Shown: positions 51,100 through 62,803, counted from the first letter of the stretch. The stretch: DNA of 64,000 nt from Dryas octopetala (GCA_963921425.1 OY992839.1:5396501-5460500), one strand, 5' to 3'. Translations and numbers: made by a program. The notes: generated from the letters alone by a model not told the origin.

Positions 51100-53110
51100 T
51101 ATATATATATATATATATATATAACTTAATAAAAGTGTTATTAGCTTCAAATCTATCACTTGCAAAGTTTGTAATTACCTGGTTTTTTGAGGTGATAGTT
51201 CTGCTTGGCAATTTGACCAAAATGGAGGTCAATGAGTCATACCCACCATCCAATATTTATCAACAAGCATTTATTCATGGGTTATGTCACTGGGGTCCGA
51301 CCAGAACGACAAATCTTATTCATTATCCATCTAATAGTGCCTGCCTCTGTTTCACTGGTAGCCTCAAATTCAATCCGTGACCCCCTATTAATTAATATTC
51401 ATAGTAAAATTTCTATCTATATTAATAGAATAATTAATATTATTTTATGGATATATGTTACGAACATAAATATATTTAGGTTATGGAGAAAAAGATGCAA
51501 AACAAAAATGATCTAGGCAGAGGCAGACAAAACAATAAAGCGAAATCTCCCAAAGAAGAAAGACTTCCATTCCCAAAAAGCAATCAAAGAGTCTAAAGAC
51601 ATAGATGGCGATGAGCAAAGGACAACTCAGAAAAATCCAAAAAATTAAAAACAAAAAATTAAAAAATAATAGAAAAAACAATATATTGGCCCTTCCCACA
51701 TAGAAAAGGAGCCACTTTTCAAGTTTTCAACCTTTTGCTCCTTTGCATTTTCTTTTTCAAAGGTGTTAGGTAGAGGCATCGGAAGCTTCCATGAGATATT
51801 TTCTTTCTTCTCACTTATTATGTCAAGAAAATTGAATTACAAGACTATTTTAAAAGTAATCATTAAATGTAAAATGATGGTTCTCTCTCTTTCTATCAAT
51901 GTGGTAATTATTGTTCCACCTTAAATTTTTAATGGGGTTCAACCTCCACCAACATCATATGTATGACTACCCTTTTGTGTATAATTTATAAGTGGCCAAG
52001 TGGGTCCCCAAGGGTTTTCTTCTGGATCCTTTGGCCTTTACTTAAATGACCTAATTAGGGTTTTCAATTATTAAACAATTGCATTCAACTTGTTCACCTT
52101 TTGTTTGGTAGAAAGGTACTATTTCCCAACTGTTGTTAGATCACAACATGTCCAACTTAATGACAAAAATGTGTCATATCATGAATATGGTCCATTGGTC
52201 TTGTACATTTTGAGAGTCCACATGTGTGCAAGACTAACAATAATTCACATTATATATGCTCCACATTGCCCTAACCTTGATCCTCCGACCCCAAATAATA
52301 ATATAAAAAAATCAAATTTACAATGAATTCAAAATTGGGAAGGATTAATGGTGGATCCATAATTTTTTTTTTTCATGATAACAGAAAAATTACAATAAGT
52401 TGCACTTTTCACTTCTCGGCATTTATGAGGTATTTCATAGATTATCTCCACCTTAAAAAAAAATATATGAATAAATAAATTGAGTGATAATGATAAATTA
52501 ATAGATGCAATTTTGTTGCACAAGAGTGATATGCCCCACTTACCTCTACATAGATCCACCATTGATTGGGAAAATGTGACCACACAAAAGTTCAACTAGC
52601 TAATTATTCTGGTGGGGTTAAAAGCTTTGCCAAACTTAACAATTAAAGCTTGTATCCCTACATTGATGCATGAATGAGGCATGAATTGGCAATTGTGAGC
52701 ATGTGCCCCAAAAGAGGTCACCAACTTATCACTTTATATAAGTAGTTGTACCTTCTTTTTCCTAGAACTGCTTCGAGTATTTAAATTGAATTCATGACAT
52801 AAATTTTACTTTCCATTATTGAAGTCTCATATGAGTTCATTTTGGATTGGGCTGGGTTCATAATTATTAAATTTGAGTCTGAGCAGGGAATTAAAATATA
52901 GAGACAAGATGTAATTTTGATCTCTTATCTCATTCTACCATCAAATATGAATTCATGATAAAAAAAAAAAATGTGATCAATTTAAGTATTCTTAGTAAAT
53001 TTAACTTTTACCATACAGATAACATAGGTGAAAGAATGTTTTTTTTTTTCTTTCCTGCTTATGAAAGAATGTATTAATTACTGACTAATGACAGGGTTGT
53101 AAGTTTGTGG

Positions 53111-53165
<55 letters not shown>

Positions 53166-53936
53166 AATTAATGGTCTCTTTCGAGAGTCCAAGACGCTAC
53201 CAACTCCCCTCGTTTTGGGCGGTAGTTGGCAGCCGTCCGACGTAGGCTCATGTGCGCGGTTGCGGCGGTAGGCCCACCAGGCCCACGCCCCTTCACGCAG
53301 CTTCGCTTGCTTGTAGTTTGTGGGCCCCACACTCCCCCCCTCTCCCTACCTTCCACGACAATGAGATGCGTAGACGCTACTTTCGATCCGCTACCTCCAG
53401 CCATCATCATCATCATCTTCTCTTTTAATTTCTTCTATCCCAGTCACTGAGGTCATCACCTAATTAATTAATTAATTAACTCACTAATCATTTGTCCCTT
53501 TCTCTTTTGAGTCTTTTGGGCATTTGTCATTTTCCTTAATCTTAAATCTTTTCCCTAACCGGCCTAAACTCCTCTTCTTTAATCCTTTCCTAATCAAAAA
53601 GCTAATTCATGTTTCTAATTATTCATCAATATTCCGGCCATGAAGAACTATAAAGCTTAAATTTTGAGATGGGAATCAATAAAATTAATCTTATATATTT
53701 GATTATCTATGGGTCGATCTATGACTATATATGTATATGAGCTTTTTGCACATTTTGAATTAATGGCATGCATGCTTGGGAAGCTGGATTGCGATGACTT
53801 TTGCATGCATGCATACTTTTAGAAATTATTAACAATAATTAAGGAGTGAGAATAATATATTAATTAGCGTACGGCACGCTAATTTCTAAGGGCATATGGA
53901 ATTTATATATGTAGGAGATATATATATATATATATA
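51100..53936. other. Intergenic DNA
   Basis: AT-rich. It contains a (GA)n tract at 53113-53162 followed by a GC-richer stretch (53165-53450, including an (ATC)n run near 53404) that has open frames on both strands but no recognised domain. Confidence 0.45.
53113..53162. repeat. (GA)n microsatellite
   Basis: About 25 uninterrupted GA units. Confidence 0.95.
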
Positions 53937-54335
53937 GAAGTGCTCTAAAGTTAACTAGTTAGCAAGTTAATATAAAGCTAACCATGTTTTTAGGCCTACC
54001 ATATAACTAATCTCATAATGCGAACCATCAATTATTTAGGCACTACTTCAAAAATCATCATTGCAAAAAATCAACTAAATCGAAAATCATGTAGTCATCT
54101 AATTGAGATCAAATAAATAGACGATCAGTATTTTTGATAAAAGCATAAAAATAGTTGTTATTATAATCAAATGGCTAAATGACTTCAGATTTTGGAGATA
54201 TTTTACATAAATGATCTTTGAAGTAGGGGCTAAAAAATAAACGGTTTGAATTTTAAAATTTTATTGTGAAGTGAGCCCAAGAGAGTGGTTAGTTTTATAT
54301 TAATTTACTAACTAATTAATTTTAGAACATTATTG
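53937..54335. mobile_element. MITE/foldback with about 190-bp arms
   Basis: The left arm begins GAAGTGCTCTAAAGTTAACT; the right arm in reverse begins CAATAATGTTCTAAAATTAA. The arms mirror each other through TTAGTTAG, ACTAACCA and ACTACTTCAAA-type blocks to the centre near 54125. TA repeats abut both ends, suggesting insertion into a TA-rich target. Related single arms occur at 50890-51099 and 35981-36056. Confidence 0.7.
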
Positions 54336-55698
54336 TATATATATATATATATTTGACATGAGAGTACCGTAATTAATAACTAGCTATCCACTATATGTCA
54401 TTATATCTATTTAACAGAAAACCTAACCCTTACCTGCTCCTACTATATATCAAGCCCCACTATATTTTTATATAAGTTATAGATGGAAAGTATCAATAAT
54501 GCATTTGGACTATTGCAAACTTGACATCTTCGTGAGTTAAATTGGAGAATACAATATGAAATTGGCCCATTAATTTTTTAATAAAATTATGTATTTAAGA
54601 AATCTCTTAATAAAAGGGACTTGTAAGATTAGAGGGGGGAGTTAGAGAACCTTCCCTCCATATATAAACTCATAAAGCGCTAGAGAACCATGCATTCCTC
54701 TGCTCTTGTATATTTGGAGTCCAATGAGATCAAAAAAATTCCGACTATACATATATATTACTAATATGAACAATTAATTAATAAAGTAAATTTTTATTTG
54801 AATGTACGTGTATTATATATTAATAATTTGACAATATAACGTATCCACAAACATACATACGATAAGAATTAGGAAGTGTATGTACGTTTTACTGTTTTAC
54901 TTTTACACCATCTGACTCCATCAATTTCCCTGCCACCACTAGCCACCATGACGATAGAAGTTGAATTCATATACATATACTGAAGCGAAGGAGGGGGATT
55001 GGTGCGCAGGCTAAGCAAAGCAGCGCAAGATAGCAGGAGTCCAGCTGGTAGGAAAAGTGAACTAAGCTAGTTTGGTACGTGTTGGTGATGGAGGCATATG
55101 ATTAATATTAATAATAGGGATAAAGAAGCAGATCGAAGCAGAAGCATATATAAGGCAAAGGATGGATGATGGTAGTGTGTGGCTGAGATGCATGGATGCA
55201 TGTTGAAGTTGTTAGGTGACTTAGGTGGTGGTCGCTTTGCTGATGGTGATATATCCCAAAAGTCCTCAGAATATCAGTCAACTTTATGTCATTTTCACTA
55301 TCACTCTTATAATTTTCCGACCAAAAATTTAATTTTGGGGGCCTCCCTTCTCCCTTCTCACCATCCTTCAGCCCATGTCATCCTTATTCATTCATTAATC
55401 CCCTACCTGCCCTACATCTTCTCCTACCTTCATCAATTCTAGATTGTAATAAATAAAGAGATGTTATATACCTAAAATATTATGTTATTAAATTATTAAT
55501 TTAAAATTTGTATGATATATAAATAAATGTAATCATACAAAGATCTATATCTTAATGATAAAAAAATAAATTCAACAAATCTAATTGTGACATATCTGCA
55601 TCACAATATGAAAAATAAATGCATTAAAATTTAATAGTTAAACAAATATTTATATGTCATGTATAGTTATTTTTTGTGAATCCTAACTATATATTAAG
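54336..55698. other. Intergenic DNA
   Basis: AT-rich; a TATA-like CATATATAAGG at 55145-55155 precedes an 84-codon frame (55188-55442) without recognisable similarity. I do not call it a gene. Confidence 0.4.
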
Positions 55699-56040
55699 CA
55701 GGGGTGGGAATGGGTCTGTTTTACCGGCCAACCGACCCATTATCGCTCAGCCGATAATTCTACCAACAACCGACCTACCAAGTTGGGCCGATAATTCCAA
55801 TCGACTCATCAAAGTTGGTTTAAATGTTAGTTTTGAAATTGATTAAATATTGGTCTAATAATTTCAACCGACTCACCTTTATTGGCTATATTGGCCATAT
55901 CAGCCTTATTGACAACCAACTCGCAACCGACCTATAATAAGTGGGTCAGTTGTTGGTTGTCAAAATTGCATTATCGGCCTTGTTGGATCGGGTCGGTTGT
56001 TTGGCCAATATGCAACCGATCCAACCCATTCACACCCCTA
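55699..56040. mobile_element. hAT-type MITE
   Basis: Inverted ends CAGGGGTGGGAATGGGT and, in reverse, TAGGGGTGTGAATGGGT are typical of plant hAT elements (CAGGGGTG-type termini). The interior is rich in ACCGACC and CAACCGA motifs arranged in both orientations. Flanks ATATTAAG and ATATTATTAAG give only an imperfect target duplication. No coding sequence. Confidence 0.75.
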
Positions 56041-56338
56041 ATATTATTAAGGCAAAAATCCTTTAATGGATTGTCAACTAAATTGACTGTAGTATAGCAA
56101 GATAACATATATATACCAAATTATCTGAAGATACATTTTTATTAGATACAATACAATTGGATATCAAAAAAATTACAAAAAGGAAACTATATATGGGGTA
56201 GCCCACATTGCATAAACTAGTAATAATTTGAAGTTGGGTACAATGGGGGATGATGAAGCATGGTATTGTTCTGATTCTAAATCCTGGCCGTCTATTGGAA
56301 GTTTACCCATTTTGATCAAAGATATATATGTTAAGTAA

Positions 56339-56539
56339 CAGTAGTGCTACATATACCACATTTTTATACCATAATTTCATACCACCTTATGTGGCAACTT
56401 ACATGGCATTCATACATTGGATACTAAAAAATAAAAATAAAAACCCAAAAAGAAAAAGAAAAACTTTGTCCAATAAAGTAATGACACGTCAGATGGTATA
56501 AGAATGTGGTATAAGAATGTGGTAAGTATAGCATTATTC
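56339..56539. mobile_element. 201-bp Mutator-like MITE with 9-bp target duplication
   Basis: A perfect 9-bp direct repeat GTTAAGTAA flanks the element (56330-56338 and 56540-56548). The inverted ends are CAGTAGTGCTACATATACCA and, in reverse, GAATAATGCTATACTTACCA, continuing CATT(T/C)TTATACCA. The right arm contains a local duplication of GGTATAAGAATGT. A 9-bp duplication points to the Mutator superfamily. No coding capacity. Confidence 0.85.
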
Positions 56540-57629
56540 GTTAAGTAATTGTGAGGTATGAGTCGATTCGAATAGGACATATATATGCATATCATGTCAC
56601 TTGAGATTATTATATACTGCTTTTTATCCAACAAAAGGAAAGGACAAAAATAAAGAGATCGAGGGAGCGAAATAGCAGGTAAAATTGTGTACATGGGTTC
56701 CATCATTGCCTATAAAAGATTGTTTTTGGAAGACCAAATGGATGGGGTAGGTACCTAAATCTAATTAAATAACGGTGCATATTATAATATTCATGCCATA
56801 TTTGAATATAAAGAGTGCTTAAAAAACCCAAAAAAAAAAAAAAAGGGAAAAAGACTGGTCAAGAGACTCAAGACCATCTGTGTGCCTCATGCTTGCAGAT
56901 GATTTAAAGTTCACAATTTCAACATTAATATGCATGCTATATCATGTCCAACATAATTTACTATAGGGGTCTCTCAATTAGTAAACTTGTTGAGATGCCA
57001 ATTTTCTAGGTATGTAAATTAAGTTGCAAACAGACTATATATATCTACAGGTCCATGCATATAGAGTCATAGGCATCGCAGATTTCCTTTTCCTTATTAT
57101 TAAAAAAGTCTAATTCAATTAATGTTTATTGGCATGATCGGCAAGATCGGATAAGCGGCTGGTAAGAAAGGCAGGAAACCCGTGTGACCACTGCATGAGA
57201 TAATGTTGTCAAAAGTTGGGTGGTCATTATGATTGATTGGACTTCAAACACCAAATTCCAAAACAAGTTGTTGTATGCCAATTGAATTAATTTCAAAGCA
57301 AGAATTAATACATAGGACCGATCTATGGGGTTTAAAGTCTTGCTAGTCTTAATTTAATGCACTAACATTACCTTTCTACATTTACATTTTAATTTGAGGA
57401 ATGCTAATTGCTTTTTCTTTTGTACCTTCTCTTTTGTGCTCTATCTTTTTGCTTTCTCTCTTTTTCGGTTCATTCGGTACTCTAGTGTAATTATCAGAAC
57501 TATTTAATTTCTAAATCACCATTTAAACATGATCTCCACAAATAATAAACTAAATAAAAAATTTATTAGTTATCTAATTATTATCAAATAAATAGATTGT
57601 AAATTAATTGTTACCCACACTATCTATTT

Positions 57630-57923
57630 CTACTTGAATTTTGATAGTTGTCTCAGTTCATAATATAAATTTTACTTTGTGCTATTCTTTTATCTTAACT
57701 TTTATTTCGTGGGTTAAACTGACCGGTACTTTTCGTTAGTTCAGTTATACTTTCCATCCAAAAATAATCACCTATCACAACCCCAAAACACAACTTTTGG
57801 ATGGAAAGTTTAACATGACTAATGGAAAATATCAATTTGACACAAAATGAAAGTTGAGGTAGCATAATGAGACAAATTAAAATTCATATACTAAACTGGA
57901 ATAATAGTCAAAGTTCATGTACC
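57630..57923. mobile_element. MITE with imperfect inverted arms
   Basis: Left and right arms mirror each other from TACTTGAATTTTGATAG / (reverse) TACATGAACTTTGACTA to the centre, where CTTTCCATCC faces GGATGGAAAG. Arms are about 140 bp and diverged. No coding sequence; target duplication not established. Confidence 0.65.
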
Positions 57924-58183
57924 ATAGCTAAAATCTTCCTATTTTTTTAATCTAGGGTAAGATTTGAATTTGACATCTCTTAAACATTGTAAGAAGAAAT
58001 ACCACTATACTAATTCGTAGTTAGTAACCTTTATAGTTATAAGCTTGAAGCATAAATTTTTTTCTTAGGTAACAAGCAAGAAGCACATTCTTTTTTCGAT
58101 TCTCTGGGGTCGAAGCCCAAAAAAACACACAAGCTACACCACTACAAGCCTAGTCTTCCCTAAGAAGCACAGACAGCGACAAC

Positions 58184-58462
58184 TCAAATTAAAAACTCTA
58201 AATCCTGTTGATGACCCATCTTAGCCAGAAAGTCTGCAGCCATATCTCTCTCTATGGATGTGAGATAAATCACAGCTCCAATCGCCCCCAATAAGCTTCT
58301 TGCAATCAATCACTAAATACCACATAAAGGATGATGGGGACTCACAGTACCATGAAGGAGGCTAAACACAGCTGCAGAATGTACCTCTACCTTCAAGTTG
58401 CTAATTCCCAGCTTAATTACAAGCAAGTTTTAAACCATGATGCAAAGCCCAAAATGAAGCAC
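58184..58462 (-). pseudogene. RNase H-like domain relic of a non-LTR retroelement
   Basis: Read on the minus strand, this stretch matches the RNase H-like domain found at the C terminus of plant LINE-type reverse transcriptases and their derivatives. Recognisable blocks in order are ALHHGLKLAC, LGISNLKVEVHSAAV, GTVSPHHPL, then DCKKLIGGDWSCDLSHIHRE and finally MAADFLAKMGHQQDLEF. They lie in at least three frames, so several frameshifts and stops break the domain. No reverse transcriptase domain or second end was found nearby; it is a dead fragment. Confidence 0.75.
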
Positions 58463-58633
58463 ATTCTTATGGCACTGAATTGGTTTGAAATTTAAGACAT
58501 GCATGTTCATATTTTCAATGACTGAACAGGCCAAAAAATGTTTGCTCATCATTATACCATAGATTTCACAATTAAGCACAATATTCAAACAGACTTTGTA
58601 CAAGTTTCTTTCTTTGGAAAAATACTATATTTG

Positions 58634-58636
<3 letters not shown>

Positions 58637-58664
<28 letters not shown>
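58637..58664. repeat. (AT)n microsatellite
   Basis: Uninterrupted TA/AT run; another lies at about 58826-58851. Confidence 0.9.
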
Positions 58665-58668
<4 letters not shown>

Positions 58669-59211
58669 TTGACAGACTTTGTAGGTTGAAGAAAAAAAAA
58701 ATACTGTATGTTTTAGTCAACTTGTTGAGAGAATTCAATGCTGTGAACATCTTCATCATCAACACGAGGAGCACAGCTGCTAGCTAGCATATATCTTGTT
58801 TTCAAAACCTGATAATACATACATATATATGTATATATATATATATATATATAGCCATATAGGGCTTAAAACCAAGAAAATAAAGGGCTCAGTCCAATTT
58901 GGGGTTCCAAGTTCTCAAACCCAAAGCATTCTTTTCAGAATAATAGGTGAGACATCATGGACTTAGCTAGGCTTGGCACGATTTTATGGGCTGGGCCTAA
59001 CGTTGTAATTCCAAGGCCATTTCCTTCGATATTTTTATTAATCTTAGAATCTTGATGGGGTTTGTCTTTGGTGAAGAAGGGGATTGATTTGAGTAAGGAT
59101 ATGCAAACCACTCTTAATTGCTGAGTTGATCACCCTAATATATTTTGCTCAATTTTTATTTATTTATTATTTTACCCTTTATTGCAAAAACATGATAAAG
59201 TCACCCAGATC

Positions 59212-59403
59212 TATTCGGTAGTTATCTACCGAAATATCCATCAATGTTCAGCAAATAAGTGTGGAATAAGCACAAATATTTTGGCAGATAACTGTCGAAT
59301 GCCCTTTTCACTTCCATTTGGTGGTTATCCACCGAAAAATCCACCAATGTTCAATAGAAAACTGTCGAATAACCACCAATATTTCGTAGATAACTGTCGA
59401 ATT
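59212..59403. repeat. Two-copy, about 105-bp degenerate tandem repeat with internal palindromes
   Basis: The unit starting TTCGGTAGTTATCTACCGAA is repeated as TTTGGTGGTTATCCACCGAA. Both copies continue with AATATCCATCAATGTTCA-like sequence and end in AGATAACTGTCGAAT. Each unit opens with a 20-bp dyad. Confidence 0.7.
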
Positions 59404-59636
59404 ATTCGTTGAACAAAATTAAAATTGTTTGTTTTAAGGGTAAAATTGAAATTTTAAAATAGAGTGGTCAACTCAGCTATTTAGGATGGTCAGAATAGCA
59501 CCACTCGATTGATTTTTCATTTGGAGGTTTTTCTTTTGGTCAAATAAAACTTCATTTAAGGGCAGGAAAAGCCCAAAAGAGAAAGGCCCAAGGACCAAAA
59601 CAACAAGACAAAGGCCAAACCCACCTTAGAGTCCTA

Positions 59637-60051
59637 CAGGTGTTAAACGACTGAGCCATTTAAATTGAGTCTATCGTGCTTTCATGCTATACTCGGGCCA
59701 GCTCATATAGTTAAGATTTAGGTCCGGCATGGCCCTTGGACTATTCATGCTTGTGCCATGCCTTAAACAGGTTGGCCCACGAGTCTTTTTTTCTTTTTAT
59801 TTCTTAGGATAAAAAAAACTAATCTTATAATATTTTTTGTTCTTTATATGAAAATTGAATATTCTTGTTAAATTTTTTTTTAAAAATAAAAAAATAAGAT
59901 TAAAAGAGTTGTGCCTAATTTCGGGCCATTTGATGCTCGTACTCATGCAGTGCCTAATGGGTTAAAAACATCCCGGCCCATTTACTCGTGTCGTATCTAT
60001 TTTAATTGTGTGAGGGCCGTGCTCAGTCGACTTGCCCGATTGACACCTTTA
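59637..60051. mobile_element. Probable degenerate hAT-like MITE
   Basis: The left end CAGGTGTTAAACGACTGAGC resembles the reverse of the right end, which reads AAAGGTGTCAATCGGGCAAG followed by TCGACTGAGC. The interior contains GGGCC- and CGTGC-rich stretches typical of this repeat class. The ends are diverged and no target duplication was defined. Confidence 0.45.
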
Positions 60052-60073
60052 CTCCAACCCAAATCAATTCGGA

Positions 60074-60329
60074 TTCTCTCTCTCTCTCTCTCTCTCTCAG
60101 CATGTGCCTTAGAGCTTCTTAACTTTCTCTATAAATTCGATCACTCAACACCTCCATCGTATTCAAAACCCTTTTTTTTTTTTTCTTGGGCAGACCCAGG
60201 TCGATCAGGATGAATGCTGAGGCTGAACAGATGGGGGACTACGACCCAGAATGCAAAAAGTCGAAAAATTCATCCGATCAGAAGTTACGGGCGGCCATCA
60301 GGATTCAGGATGTTCCTGAATGTTCATAA
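60074..60329 (+). other. Promoter-like segment with a 39-codon open frame
   Basis: A CT tract (60074-60099), a TATA-like CTATAAATTCG at about 60130 and a T-run precede an ATG at 60210. The frame starts MNAEAEQMGDYDPECKKSK and stops at 60329. I recognise no family. It may be the start of a truncated gene, a first exon whose continuation I cannot see, or chance. Confidence 0.25.
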
Positions 60330-61805
60330 ACTTCATAAAAAGAATGTTCATGTGGATTGTGAGATATAATTGATTAACTATTGTAATTAGAGTTGGTTCC
60401 TTGTTCATATTTGTGTTTAAATCATCAGGCATACTCATATCGTTCCCATACTTTGTAAAGACTATCACGCAATTGCTTTTGATTGACTGGGTAAGATCAT
60501 AGCTTTAGTGTATGTAGCAAGAATAAACTTCTCGTGCAATGTTATTTTGGCTTCGCTTGAAAAGCAGTTCATGTAATTTTGCATCTCTCATTATGATTCC
60601 GACTGACTGTATGCTAAGCCAAAGATATTCGTGTGTTTTCCCCTTCAATTACAAGCTTTGGATTTTCAGATAAACCTCAACCCAAATATGGCTTTGACTA
60701 CACTCTGAATTTTAATTTCTTATGGTCGCAAAAGATTAGTTTCTAAGGGCAAGGTCTCACTTGTCATCCAGGTACTTTATTTTCCCAGTGCATGTATAAG
60801 AAAATAGTAAAAACATTTTTTGCATACCATAGATCAGGGCAGTTTAATTATCTTGTGAATATGACTCTGCTTAAGAATCAAGATTGTATGGATTTGGTGA
60901 ATATGTCAAAAATCTCACAAGTTAAAGGCTTAAACCCAAATTGTAATGCACAATGCAGTACAAGGAAAGCTTAGCTGATGCGGATATGCCCTATGAGGCC
61001 CATTATATATATTGTGGTAAAAAAATTTACAACCATTGTAAAGAGAAAACTTCTTGAGATAGCATCGAGAGTTGACCAAGTTTTTCAACATTTTCAATTT
61101 GTTTGAAATTTTAATTAATTATATCCAAAAAAAAAAAATGATCAACATGCGGCACACTAATCTTTTCTTTACACATACCACAAAAATGTAAAAATCTAAC
61201 AAGTTATGCTCTTCAATATAATTTTTTTTTTTCTCTCTTGTGCTAGCTCAGTCCCATACTATTGGTGTGATATATATGAGTGTTGTCAGGATAAAAATGT
61301 TCTGTTATAAGTATAAGTTATATAAGCATATATAAGCACGTAAAGTTTGAACTATTAAATTGTAAAATTTTAAATTAAATAGGTATTTGACAATCTAATA
61401 GTTCAAATCTGACAAGATTATGTATGCTTATATAACTTATGATTATTAGAAAATCTGAAATATAAATAGCTCAGCTTGTCAAATGGCCGGTATTACCAGA
61501 GCATTTCAAAAACGTATTATATATTCTACCAAGTTAAGCCATAGCATAAGAGTGTGTACAGCCCCAAGGAAACGACACCGTTTCAACTTGTTGCGTAAAG
61601 CACAAGGCCCAGTCCAACTTTTTTTTTTGGACTGAGCCCAGTCCAACTTTGGGTCTAGACTTCAATCTTCGTTTCCTGTTTCATAGCTACTATCCTAAAC
61701 TAATACCAAGTACATGAAAAATATTAACCATTTTAGGAAAAACTCTATATTTATTTCCTACCACTACTTGGAAACCCTTTTTCTACTAGGACTAGGCTAA
61801 AACTC
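60330..61805. other. Intergenic DNA
   Basis: AT-rich sequence without a recognisable gene, RNA or transposon end. Confidence 0.5.
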
Positions 61806-61809
61806 ACAC

Positions 61810-61817
61810 TATTTATA
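61810..61817 (+). promoter_or_regulatory. TATA box of the phytocyanin gene
   Basis: TATTTATA lies about 130 bp upstream of the start codon, so transcription would begin near 61840-61850. The following leader is CT-rich. Confidence 0.5.
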
Positions 61818-61947
61818 TGGGAGGCTGTGCATCCTTTGACACAAATTTTCACTCACCTACGGCTTCCTTATCTTTCACACTAAATTTGATCTCACTCACT
61901 TGATTCCTTTTTCTTATACTCTCTCTGCTCTCTTTGGTTAATTAGTC

Positions 61948-62493
61948 ATGGCTTTGAGAAAGAGCACACTGATGATATGCTTGGTGACAATGGCTTTGTG
62001 TGGTGCTTGTTCTGGTGGTGCTGTTTACAAAGTTGGTAATTCAAATGGATGGACTTCTAGAGGGCATGTTGATTACAACAAGTGGGCTTCAACAAAAGAC
62101 TTTCATGTTGGCGACACTCTAATTTTTGATTACAACAATCTATTCCATAGTGTGATGCAAGTGTCCGACCAAGATTTCCAATCTTGCAAAACTACATCTC
62201 CTATTGCAGCCTATACTTCGGGCTCTGACACCGTCACTCTTAAAAAGCCTGGTCATTTTTACTTTGTTTGTGGCAGCCCTGGTCATTGTCAAGTTGGACA
62301 GAAGGTATATATCAAGGTTACTCTACCTATACCAAATAGTTCTTTGGCGAGTCCAAGCCCGTCACCTTCCGCCTCTCATCCGAAAGATTCACCAAACTTA
62401 GTTATAAGCAGTGCTGCTCGAGCTATCCAATCAACCAATCTTGGATTGGCTGTCACCATTGTTGTGTTATGTCTTCTTGGTTTCATATTTTAG
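61948..62493 (+). CDS. GPI-anchored phytocyanin (stellacyanin/uclacyanin-like blue copper protein)
   Basis: A 181-aa apoplastic plasma-membrane protein of the plant type-1 copper family, whose in-vivo electron-transfer partners are unknown. Order of parts: signal peptide (about residues 1-24); plastocyanin-like domain (about 25-125); Ser/Pro-rich arabinogalactan-like linker ([15 protein letters not shown]); hydrophobic C terminus ([17 protein letters not shown]) fitting GPI-anchor addition. Candidate copper ligands are H67 (LFHSVMQV), C108 and H113 (CGSPGHC), with Q118 in the axial position, as in stellacyanins; uclacyanins use Met. C80 and C114 would form the conserved disulfide. The frame is uninterrupted from ATG to TAG, although many family members have one intron. 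Nearest neighbour is the LTR at 62804. Subclass name is tentative. Confidence 0.92.
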   Translation: MALRKSTLMICLVTMALCGACSGGAVYKVGNSNGWTSRGHVDYNKWASTKDFHVGDTLIFDYNNLFHSVMQVSDQDFQSCKTTSPIAAYTSGSDTVTLKKPGHFYFVCGSPGHCQVGQKVYIKVTLPIPNSSLASPSPSPSASHPKDSPNLVISSAARAIQSTNLGLAVTIVVLCLLGFIF

Positions 62494-62803
62494 AGATACT
62501 TCAAAATATTTTAAGAATGTTTCTTAGTGTTGTTTTATTTTTTTGGTAATTAAATAGGATGTTTGGTGCATTGGATATTAATGGTTCAATGGATAACGTT
62601 TTTTAATGTAGAACTATGACTTAGTTTGAATAAATTCTTTTTTTCCATGCAAAAATATAAAGAAGTATATTGTTATGGTTGAATTTACTTGATCGATCCA
62701 AAGTAATTATAATATAAAGAAAGTGGGTTTGTGGCATTCGAATGATCATGTAGATCCATGCATGACATGAGCCTTACTGAGTCTGATGAGATAAATAGAG
62801 GAG
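62494..62803. other. Phytocyanin 3' flank
   Basis: Likely 3' UTR followed by about 200 bp of AT-rich DNA up to the LTR. No other feature seen. Confidence 0.5.

Noticed and set aside
55188-55442. 84-codon frame after a TATA-like motif
   Set aside because: No recognisable domain, no clear continuation and no conserved neighbours; possible but unsupported.
59911-60213. 100-codon frame overlapping the CT tract near 60 kb
   Set aside because: Most of it spans the hAT-like repeat and a (CT)n run; the peptide is low-complexity and unrelated to known proteins.
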